A stretch of 64,000 nt of DNA from Actinoallomurus bryophytorum. Lineage in GTDB: Bacteria > Actinomycetota > Actinomycetes > Streptosporangiales > Streptosporangiaceae. The stretch is taken from positions 1,922,001 to 1,986,000 of the forward strand of contig NZ_VFOZ01000001.1 in the NCBI RefSeq assembly GCF_006716425.1. Direction: 5' to 3'. The notes below the pieces were generated by a model. That model was not told where the DNA came from and did not search any database. It worked only from the letters and a program-made list of their open reading frames with translations. The position numbers were made by a program, and so were the translations under genes. Every line of letters starts with the position of its first letter. The stretch's first letter is position 1. Shown here piece by piece: positions 1-6,010 of the stretch.

Positions 1-202
1 CGCGGAGCCGGATCGGGTCGAGCGTCGCCCGGGCCTCGGCGTCGCGGATGTGGACGTGGATGACGGCCGCGCCGGCGCCTTCGCATTCCTTGGCCGCGTG
101 GACCAGTTCTTCAAGTGTGACCGGGAGCGCCGGGGCGGCGACCTTCTCGGCCTCGGCGCCCGTGGGCGCAATGGTTATCAGTGTTCTGGCCATGGACAAC
201 AT
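1..202 (-). CDS. beta-keto acid cleavage enzyme (BKACE/DUF849), N-terminal fragment
   Basis: Only the first 67 or so codons are inside the window; the gene runs off the left edge. The translation contains [11 protein letters not shown] and, later, [10 protein letters not shown]. Both are characteristic of the DUF849/BKACE family, which condenses a beta-keto acid with acetyl-CoA using a zinc bound by the HxH pair seen here. Two ATG codons are possible, at 202 and 193, and neither has a clear Shine-Dalgarno sequence, so the message may be nearly leaderless. The substrate cannot be told from this fragment. The gene is divergent from dtd. Confidence 0.8.
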   Translation of the reverse strand, partial: MLSMARTLITIAPTGAEAEKVAAPALPVTLEELVHAAKECEGAGAAVIHVHIRDAEARATLDPIRLR

Positions 203-293
203 GATTTCAAGTAAACGCCCTGTTCGGCGTAAAATTTTTCGTAATTCATCGCGATGCCAGGCGTCTGGGGCCCGTACGGCAGAATGCCATCTC

Positions 294-719
294 GTGCGAG
301 CGGTGGTGCAGCGGGTGAGCCAGGCGAGTGTCTCCGTCGACGGTGACGTGGTGGGCGCGATCGACGAACCCGGCCTCATGGTCCTCGTCGGGGTCACCCA
401 CGACGACACACCCGCGCAGGCGGCCAGGCTCGCCGCCAAGCTGTGGGGACTGCGCGTCTTCGACGGCGAGGTCTCCTGCTCCGACCTCGGTGCGCCACTT
501 CTGGTGATCAGCCAGTTCACGCTCTACGGCGACACCCGTAAGGGCCGCCGGCCGTCCTGGATCGCCGCCGCGCCCGGACCGGTGGCCGAGCCGCTCGTCG
601 AGGAGGTCGTCGAGGCCCTGCGGCGCTTGGGGGCCCGGGTCGAGACGGGCCGGTTCGGTGCCGACATGAAGGTCTCGCTGACCAACGACGGCCCGGTCAC
701 CCTGATCCTGGACATGTGA
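294..719 (+). CDS. dtd: D-aminoacyl-tRNA deacylase
   Basis: A 141-residue protein that hydrolyses D-amino acids off mischarged tRNA. The GTG at 294 is chosen because it opens the family's usual [17 protein letters not shown] start. The longer upstream reading has no family similarity. The hallmark [17 protein letters not shown] is present (residues about 75-90), as is the C-terminal [12 protein letters not shown] with the Gly-Pro selectivity motif. Length and both active-site motifs match the DTD family, so it should be functional. Nearby ygfZ, Fur-family and nitrobindin genes are common companions of dtd in actinomycetes. Confidence 0.95.
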   Translation: MRAVVQRVSQASVSVDGDVVGAIDEPGLMVLVGVTHDDTPAQAARLAAKLWGLRVFDGEVSCSDLGAPLLVISQFTLYGDTRKGRRPSWIAAAPGPVAEPLVEEVVEALRRLGARVETGRFGADMKVSLTNDGPVTLILDM

Positions 720-755
720 CGGGCCCGGAACCTGACAGGTCCACACCCGGCGGGC

Positions 756-1211
756 TCAGAACGCGATGATGCCGAGTATCGCGATGATGATGCCCACCAG
801 GCTGGCGACCCCTGCGGCGGTCAGCACGAGCCGGTCGTTCTGCGCCAGCCGGGCACGCACCGCCGGCGAGTAGACGACCACCCCGGTATCCCGGTTCGGA
901 TCGTGGGACGTGGTGCGGCTGAAGGGGTTCGGCAGGCCGAACGCCCGCCAGACCGCGTCGTTCTTCACCCGCTGGTGGGCGGCCGAGCAGGCGAACAGAC
1001 GTCCGCGCACCGGCTCGTGGCAGGCGAACCCCTGCCTCGTCATCACCCGGCAGACGGTGGGGTTCAGCGAGAACTCGTACAGGCACCAGGCCAGTACGCC
1101 GAGCAGCGCCAGCCGCCAGGCCCCGAGCACGATCGCCGCGACGATTAATCCGCCGATGGCGACCCACCAGATGTAGACGGGCTCCCGCTCCCGACGCCGC
1201 CGTCGCCCCAT
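756..1211 (-). CDS. small membrane protein of unknown function
   Basis: A 151-residue protein. The ATG at 1211 is preferred because an AGGAAAGGG-type ribosome binding site lies just upstream; a longer reading to 1280 exists. After a very basic start (MGRRRRREREP) come two closely spaced hydrophobic helices (about residues 12-45). The middle is soluble with three Cys, and a third helix lies at the extreme C-terminus (VLTAAGVASLVGIIIAILGI). I do not recognise a family. It is convergent with dtd, ending 37 bases from it. Confidence 0.75.
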   Translation of the reverse strand: MGRRRRREREPVYIWWVAIGGLIVAAIVLGAWRLALLGVLAWCLYEFSLNPTVCRVMTRQGFACHEPVRGRLFACSAAHQRVKNDAVWRAFGLPNPFSRTTSHDPNRDTGVVVYSPAVRARLAQNDRLVLTAAGVASLVGIIIAILGIIAF

Positions 1212-1323
1212 GTTCCCTTTCCTCGCCGAGGTCTCCGGTGCGCCGTCCGACGCACCATCCGACGGAGAGAACCTTCCCATGAGCGCCGCCCGTTATGATC
1301 TTGTTTGCCTGACGGATATCCGA

Positions 1324-2286
1324 TTATCGGCGACGAAGGTCGATCTTGACGGTAGATCCCGAATCAGGGGAGACGATGACCTCCTGCGAGGCCGCCACGC
1401 CACCGGCGAGAAGCGGCTCCTCGACCGGGGTGTTCCGCTTGATCATCCCGAGCCCGATCGGTCCCAGCTCGTAGTGACGTGCGGCGGAGCCGACGAAGCC
1501 GACGGTGCGGCCGCCCAGCTCGATCGGGTCGCCGTGCGCGGGCAGGTGGTCGACGCTCCCGTCGAGATGAAGGAAGACCAGCCGACGCGGCGGGCGGCCG
1601 AGGTTCTGCACCCGCGCGACCGTCTCCTGGCCCCGGTAGCAGCCCTTGTCGAGGTGCACGGCGACATCGATCCAGCCGGCCTCGTGCGGAATGGTCCGGT
1701 GGTCGGTGTCCAGACCCAGGCGCGGGCGGTGGGCGGCGATGCGCAGCGCCTCGTACGCCCAGAGCCCGGCGAGACGCGCGTGCCAGTCGCGTTCGAGCTC
1801 CTTGCGCGGCACGATGAGGCCGTCCGTCGTCCTGAGGGCACCGCCGGGCGCCTCGGCGCCGGCTAGCGTCACGACGGCGTACGACTCCGTCTCGTCGGTC
1901 ACCTCGACCCGCATCAGGAACCGCATCCGGTCGAGGAACTCCGCGAGGCTCGCGGCCATGCCCGGCTCGACGTGCGCCCAGACCGCCTCGCCGTCATCGA
2001 CCAGGGCGAGGTGGTGTTCGACGTGACCGTTGGGGCTGAGCAGCAGGGCCTCGGCCGGCGAGTCCGGCGCCAGCGACTCGAGGTGCTGGCTGGTGAGGCT
2101 GTGCAGGAACCGCAGCCGGTCGGCGCCCGCGATGCGCACGACACCGCGATTGCTGCGGTCGACGACCGCCGCACCGGTCGCGAGCGCGCGCTGCTCGGCC
2201 GAGGGTTCGCCGTAGTGTGCCGCGACCTCCGTGTCGGGAGAATCGGCCGATACGGCTCCGGGGGTGCTCAACAGCGGGCTGTCCAT
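1324..2286 (-). CDS. ygfZ: folate-binding protein YgfZ (GcvT-like)
   Basis: A 320-residue GcvT-fold protein. The family signature KGCYRGQETVARVQN is intact, including the conserved Cys; in the family it supports tetrahydrofolate-dependent maintenance of iron-sulfur proteins. The ATG at 2286 gives the family N-terminus, and an upstream extension to 2541 reads through the neighbouring gene and was discarded. It starts 10 bases after the Fur-family gene ends, so the two are likely co-transcribed. That is a plausible coupling of metal sensing and Fe-S repair. Confidence 0.93.
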   Translation of the reverse strand: MDSPLLSTPGAVSADSPDTEVAAHYGEPSAEQRALATGAAVVDRSNRGVVRIAGADRLRFLHSLTSQHLESLAPDSPAEALLLSPNGHVEHHLALVDDGEAVWAHVEPGMAASLAEFLDRMRFLMRVEVTDETESYAVVTLAGAEAPGGALRTTDGLIVPRKELERDWHARLAGLWAYEALRIAAHRPRLGLDTDHRTIPHEAGWIDVAVHLDKGCYRGQETVARVQNLGRPPRRLVFLHLDGSVDHLPAHGDPIELGGRTVGFVGSAARHYELGPIGLGMIKRNTPVEEPLLAGGVAASQEVIVSPDSGSTVKIDLRRR

Positions 2287-2296
2287 ACCCGCAAGA

Positions 2297-2713
2297 CTAC
2301 GACTTCCGGCAATTCCGGCAGCGTCCGTAGACGGTGAGGTGCTGCACGTCGGTCTCGAAGCCATGGCCGGCGCCCAGGACCTCGACCAGGCCGTCGGCCA
2401 CGGAGGGGTCCACGTCGTAGACCTCACCGCACTCGCGGCACACCAGATGCACGTGCTCCGCCTCGGCGGCGAGATGGTAGGTCGGCGGCTTGTGACCGAG
2501 ATGGGTGTGCTTGACCATGTCGAGCTGTTCGAGCAGCTCAAGGGTGCGGTAGATGGTGGAGATGTTGACGCCGCGCGCGGTCCGCTGCACCTCGGCGCAG
2601 ATCTCCTCGGGAGTCGCGTGACTCAGCGCGGTCACCGCTTCGAGCACGAGCTGGCGCTGGGGCGTCACACGGTAGCCCCGCGCTCGCAGCTCCTTGTGCC
2701 AGGGTTCCGTCAC
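2297..2713 (-). CDS. Fur-family metal-dependent transcriptional repressor
   Basis: A 138-residue regulator. The N-terminal winged helix contains the family pattern GYRVTPQRQLVLEAV and ISTIYRTLELLEQLDMV. The C-terminal dimerisation domain carries a histidine cluster (HVHLVCRECGEV) and a second CRNC pair, which together make the structural zinc site. I cannot assign it to Fur, Zur or PerR from residues alone. It is the first gene of a two-gene unit with ygfZ and is divergent from the small plus-strand RNA at 2829. Confidence 0.9.
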   Translation of the reverse strand: MTEPWHKELRARGYRVTPQRQLVLEAVTALSHATPEEICAEVQRTARGVNISTIYRTLELLEQLDMVKHTHLGHKPPTYHLAAEAEHVHLVCRECGEVYDVDPSVADGLVEVLGAGHGFETDVQHLTVYGRCRNCRKS

Positions 2714-2793
2714 GGAATCGAGTTTATGCCGCGGCGTCTTCGGCTGGGGCGCGCCTCGCGGCCGATCGGAGGGCGGCAGGGCGGAAAAGTCAC

Positions 2794-2822
2794 TTGCCTC
2801 GTCGGGCGACCTGATCTAGCGT
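2794..2822 (+). promoter_or_regulatory. putative housekeeping-type promoter for the small RNA/leader ORF
   Basis: TTGCCT at 2794-2799 and TAGCGT at 2817-2822 are separated by 17 bases, a reasonable fit to an actinomycete sigma-70 (HrdB) promoter. Transcription would start near 2829, a few bases before a strong Shine-Dalgarno sequence. It lies in the divergent gap upstream of the Fur-family gene. This is sequence pattern only. Confidence 0.45.
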
Positions 2823-2828
2823 GCGGAT

Positions 2829-3091
2829 TACGCGCGAAAGGAGGTGGTCCTGAAGTATGCATAGTACGAGGACTCGTGAGGTGGCTGTCCGCTAGTCGCC
2901 GTCCCGCCTTCGCCTCCTTTTTTTGAGGGCAGGCAACCGGTCGAGGACGCGGCCGGCGAGACCCAGGCAGACACCCGACCCCCGTGGCCGGCCGACCCAG
3001 TCCTGTCGGCCCCTGCTTCGCAGGAACAGCCCGGGGGTCGTCTCATGCCCGCCCGCGGTACGGACTCCAGGACGCGCGTGCACCCTGGAGC
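2829..3091 (+). ncRNA. candidate structured RNA (SD-sequestering stem, three-way junction, hairpin)
   Basis: Three structures can be drawn directly. First, AAAGGAGG (2837-2844) pairs with CCTCCTTT (2913-2920) and is followed by a run of T, so it resembles both a ribosome-site lock and an intrinsic terminator. Second, a nine-pair stem CGACCCCCG (2976-2984) with CGGGGGTCG (3032-3040) encloses two hairpins: GCCGAC/GTCGGC at 2991-3010 and CCTGC/GCAGG at 3012-3024. Third, CTCCAGG/CCTGGAG forms a hairpin at about 3066-3091. I do not recognise an Rfam class. Whether it is one transcript or several is unknown. Confidence 0.4.
2857..2895 (+). CDS. 12-codon leader-like ORF
   Basis: ATG at 2857 to TAG at 2893 encodes MHSTRTREVAVR. 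AAAGGAGG at 2837-2844 is an almost perfect anti-16S match, 12 bases upstream of the ATG. The same AAAGGAGG can pair with CCTCCTTT at 2913-2920, downstream of the stop codon, so the ribosome site can be sequestered. No longer plus-strand gene follows, so it is not an ordinary leader of a known operon. It is too short for a homology call. The coding claim rests on the ribosome site and the promoter in front. Confidence 0.45.
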   Translation: MHSTRTREVAVR

Positions 3092-3142
3092 CGACTCCGT
3101 GAAGTCCTTCGAGACCGGTCCGCCGTGGGGTCTGTCGCAGGG

Positions 3143-3724
3143 TCATGCTGGTGCCGTGTGGCGCCGCCTGAGCGCCGCCCGGGCGTGGTTATCCACAGAA
3201 CCCCGCTCTACTTCCGCCCGCCGCTGTTCTGGCTGGACAATGAGAGTGGGATGGCACCCCCGGGCGGGTGGGCTCCAGGTGGGTGGGTCTCCAGGTGGGT
3301 GGGCTCCAGGCGGATGAGCCCCACGCGGATGAGCCCCACGCGGATGAGCCCCACGCGGATGAGCCCCACGCGGATGAGCCCCACGCGGATGAGCCCCACG
3401 CGGATGAGCCCCACGCGGATGAGCCCCACGCGGATGAGCCCCACGCGGATGAGCCCCACGCGGATGAGCCCCACGCGGATGAGCCCCACGCGGATGAGCC
3501 CCACGCGGATGAGCCCCACGCGGATGAGCCCCACGCGGATGAGCCCCACGCGGATGAGCCCCACGCGGATGAGCCCCACGCGGATGAGCCCCACGCGGAT
3601 GAGCCCCACGCGGATGAGCCCCACGCGGATGAGCCCCACGACGGGTGGGGCCCAGACCGAGCACGCCCAGACCGGGCGGGCCCAGGCCTGGGGGCCCAGA
3701 CCGAGGACTTCGAGACAGGCCTTA
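3143..3724 (+). repeat. mosaic intergenic repeat element, copy 1
   Basis: This non-coding block matches, in inverted orientation, the block at 26788-27199. The shared left part runs from about 3143 to 3275 and includes a perfect DnaA-box-like TTATCCACA at 3189-3197, then a G-rich segment. The centre is the expanded 15-mer array. The shared right end, ending GAGGACTTCGAGACAGGCCT, abuts the stop codon of the nitrobindin gene, just as copy 2 lies just downstream of the eccC stop. It carries no transposase, so it could be a non-autonomous or REP-like element. Confidence 0.7.
3311..3640 (+). repeat. tandem array: 22 perfect copies of a 15-bp unit
   Basis: The unit CGGATGAGCCCCACG repeats exactly 22 times (330 bases) without a single substitution. 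Being a multiple of three, it leaves long open frames on both strands that encode monotonous pentapeptides. No ribosome site or recognisable flanking domain supports coding. Perfect identity indicates recent expansion or ongoing homogenisation, as in variable-number tandem repeats. Confidence 0.95.
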
Positions 3725-4207
3725 GGAGACGCGCTTGAGCTGCGCGGACAGATGGGACTGCAGGCCCTGTCCCTCGGCCGCCATGTCGTACGCGTAACCC
3801 AGGTCCTCGCCGATGAGGCCGTACAGCCGGTGTCCGGCGGTGTACTCCTTGGCCGTCTCGGTGCGCGCGACCACGTCGCTCCGCAGGTCCACCCGCGTGC
3901 CGGTCGCCTCGCCGATGTAGATCTCGGCGATCCCGGTCGGATGCGCGATTATCAGTTCGACGCGCCCGCCGGGCTGCGCGCGCCAGTAGCCGCTCTCGCG
4001 TGCCAGCGGGGCGCCGAGGTTGCCCTCGTCGTCAAGACGCCAGGTACGGCTCGTGTAGATGAGGTACGGCTTGCCGATGTGGCTGAATGAGATCTCCTGC
4101 CCGAAGCGGAAGCTCTCGATGGTCGGATAACCGCCGACGCCCGCGCCCTCCCAGTCTCCGAGGAGGAATTTCAGCGGCTCAAGGTCGGGGTGCAGCTCAT
4201 GCTCCAT
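3722..4207 (-). CDS. nitrobindin family heme-binding protein (FABP-like, DUF1794)
   Basis: A 161-residue beta-barrel protein. The heme-pocket signature GDWEGAGVGGYPT is near residue 17, and the family strand pattern continues (ISFSHIGKPYLIYTSR, then LIIAHPTGIAEIYIG). Nitrobindins bind ferric heme and can isomerise peroxynitrite to nitrate; that activity is inferred from the family. The C-terminal QLKRVS matches relatives, so the stop codon, which touches the repeat element, has not shortened it. It neighbours the Fur-family gene on the same strand, separated by about 1 kb of RNA and repeat sequence. Confidence 0.88.
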   Translation of the reverse strand: MEHELHPDLEPLKFLLGDWEGAGVGGYPTIESFRFGQEISFSHIGKPYLIYTSRTWRLDDEGNLGAPLARESGYWRAQPGGRVELIIAHPTGIAEIYIGEATGTRVDLRSDVVARTETAKEYTAGHRLYGLIGEDLGYAYDMAAEGQGLQSHLSAQLKRVS

Positions 4208-4346
4208 GTACGGCCAGCGTAGTCGGGTTTACGCGCGATAGCCTGATCGGGCTTGCGATCAAGGCGTCACCGGTGAACCGATGGGGCCACCGCCGCGTCT
4301 GATCTTCCTAGCCTGAAAGAGGCCCTCAGGGTCGAGGAGGACACGG

Positions 4347-5003
4347 GTGTACGCGCTGATGACTTTGCTGTCTGCCGGGATCGAGGCGGGTGCCGACGCG
4401 GTGTCGAAGAAGGTCGGCACGGCGCGCAGACGGCGGGTGATCGACAAGGCCGAGCCGGTCACGGACGCCGGCGTGGGGCGGCTCCGCGAGATCAGCGGAC
4501 GGGCCACGGCCGGCCCGGCCGGGCAGATCACCGCGCCCTTCTCCGGAACACCCTGTGTCTGGTACGCCCTGACGGTGCACGAGCGCTACCACGCTTGGCG
4601 CCCGGGCCCGCTGGGCCCGGCGAAGGTCGTCCGGCACGTCAAGGTGGCCGAGCAACTGAGCGGCCCGCTGTACGTCACCGGCGACACCGCGGCCGTGCGC
4701 GTGGACGCCCGTGGCGCGCGGCTGGAGCTCGGAGAGCCGGCGTTCGCCGAATTCGAGAACGTCCCGAACGGCCCGTTGACCACCCGGCTGTCGGCCATGC
4801 TCGGTGGCCGGCTGCGCCCGCGGCACCGCGAACGCACGCTCGGCTTCCTCGTGGAGGAGCTCGTCGTCACCGTCGGCGATCCACTCTACGTCGTCGGTCA
4901 GGCGCGCACCGAGCTCGGTGACCTGGTGATCGGCAAGCCCTCGATGCAGCCGTTCATCGTGTCGAGGACTCCGGCCGTGCGGCTCACCGCCGCACAGGAC
5001 TAG
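4347..5003 (+). CDS. GIDE-domain-like protein
   Basis: A 218-residue protein starting at GTG 4347 behind a GAGGAG site. After a short N-terminal helix and a basic patch (ARRRRV), residues about 50-215 match the pattern of the GIDE domain known from eukaryotic MUL1-type proteins and bacterial relatives: APFSGTPCVWYALTVHERY, then VEELVVTVGDPLYVVGQA. No RING finger is present, so this is not an E3 ligase. The role in bacteria is unknown. It is followed almost without gap by a DsrE-like gene, suggesting co-transcription. Confidence 0.7.
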   Translation: MYALMTLLSAGIEAGADAVSKKVGTARRRRVIDKAEPVTDAGVGRLREISGRATAGPAGQITAPFSGTPCVWYALTVHERYHAWRPGPLGPAKVVRHVKVAEQLSGPLYVTGDTAAVRVDARGARLELGEPAFAEFENVPNGPLTTRLSAMLGGRLRPRHRERTLGFLVEELVVTVGDPLYVVGQARTELGDLVIGKPSMQPFIVSRTPAVRLTAAQD

Positions 5004-5004
5004 T

Positions 5005-5376
5005 GTGCCGGATATGGCACGATCACTCGTGATCAAGGTGACGGCGGGCGCAGAGTCGCCCGAACGGTGCAATCAGGCCTTTACGGTCGCTGCCGCCGCG
5101 GTGGCGAGCGGGGTCGGCGTATCGCTCTGGCTGACCGGCGAATCCGCGTGGTTCGCCCTGCCGGGCCGCGCCAAGGAGTTCGAGCTTCCGCACGCCACTC
5201 CGCTGGAGGACCTGCTCGGCATCGTGCTCTCGGCCGCCCAGGTCACGGTCTGCACCCAGTGCGCGGCACGGCGGGACATCACCGATGACGAGGTGATTCC
5301 GGGCATCCGCATCGCGGGTGCCCCGACGTTCGTCGAGGAGATCATCGCCGAGGGCGCTCAGGCGCTCGTGTACTGA
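5005..5376 (+). CDS. DsrE/DsrF-like family protein
   Basis: A 123-residue small alpha/beta protein. It has the ordered strand-helix pattern of DsrE-like proteins: LVIKVTAGAESPERCNQAFT, then GVGVSLWLTGES and a CTQC pair in the second half. DsrE relatives handle sulfur or act as small trans-acting domains; a precise role cannot be set. The longest reading starts at GTG 5005, one base after the preceding stop codon, and ATG 5014 is equally possible. It appears translationally coupled to the GIDE-like gene. Confidence 0.75.
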   Translation: MPDMARSLVIKVTAGAESPERCNQAFTVAAAAVASGVGVSLWLTGESAWFALPGRAKEFELPHATPLEDLLGIVLSAAQVTVCTQCAARRDITDDEVIPGIRIAGAPTFVEEIIAEGAQALVY

Positions 5377-5430
5377 CGGCACCCGTCCAGGGCCGCGCCG
5401 CTAGGCCTCCGACGGCCGGCCATGGCCCCG

Positions 5431-5976
5431 TCACTGGGACGGACCGCATCCGGCCGGAGAAGGCCGCCACAGTCCGGACCGTGCGCGCCTCGCCGCGTCC
5501 TCCGCCTCGCGGAGAACGGCCGCGTACCGCGTGTCGGGCGGTACGGCCATGGCGCGCGCGAAGCCCGAGCGGACCAGCGCGGCGTTCACCAGCACCCCAC
5601 GTGGCGTCCACAGGTAGAGGAGCCGCCGTCCGTACCGGTCGCGCGGCTCGGCGTCGCCGGTGGCGCGTACGGCCGATCCGGGCGGGGTGAGCCGGCGCAG
5701 CGCTCGGGTGGCCTCCGCGCCGAAGCAGTCGTGGCGCAGCCACTTCTCGGGCGCGTCCACACCGATGAGCCGCACCCGCGCCGGCCGCCCGCGCGTGCGC
5801 AGGACCAGCGTGTCACCGTCGATGACGCGCACCACGCCGGCCGTCACCGCACCGCACCCCGGCCCGCAGGACGGCCGGTGGGTCAGGTAGGGGCGGCTCG
5901 CCCGCGGGGCGCTCGCCGGTGCGCAGGCCACGGCGGCGGCGAGGCACCCGAGAGCCGCCGCGGTCGCCCCTGTCAC
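5431..5976 (-). CDS. secreted thermonuclease-like protein (SNase domain)
   Basis: About 181 residues from GTG 5976. A hydrophobic N-terminus with AVAC could be a lipoprotein signal. The staphylococcal-nuclease fold is clear: VVRVIDGDTLVLR, VRLIGVDAPEKW (catalytic Arg/Asp region), a Glu-containing helix GAEATRAL and DRYGRRLLYLW. These calcium-dependent nucleases cut DNA and RNA outside the cell. The upstream gene ends 35 bases earlier, and a longer reading into it was rejected. The start is uncertain because no good Shine-Dalgarno sequence is spaced correctly. Confidence 0.82.
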   Translation of the reverse strand: MTGATAAALGCLAAAVACAPASAPRASRPYLTHRPSCGPGCGAVTAGVVRVIDGDTLVLRTRGRPARVRLIGVDAPEKWLRHDCFGAEATRALRRLTPPGSAVRATGDAEPRDRYGRRLLYLWTPRGVLVNAALVRSGFARAMAVPPDTRYAAVLREAEDAARRARSGLWRPSPAGCGPSQ

Positions 5977-6010
5977 CCTTGCGAGTCTGCACGGCGCCGC
6001 CGACAGTTCC

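Noticed and set aside
3100-3118. GAAGTCCTTCGAGACCGG outside copy 1, resembling the element's terminal GACTTCGAGACAGG
   Set aside because: Match is short and copy 2 has no equivalent beyond its left end, so a terminal repeat cannot be claimed.
3311-3640. CRISPR-like array
   Set aside because: Units are contiguous 15-mers without spacers and no cas genes are present.
2984-4090. Long open frames on both strands across the 15-mer array, encoding pentapeptide monotony
   Set aside because: They arise because the unit length is a multiple of three. No ribosome site, no domain, and they run into the nitrobindin gene on the other strand.
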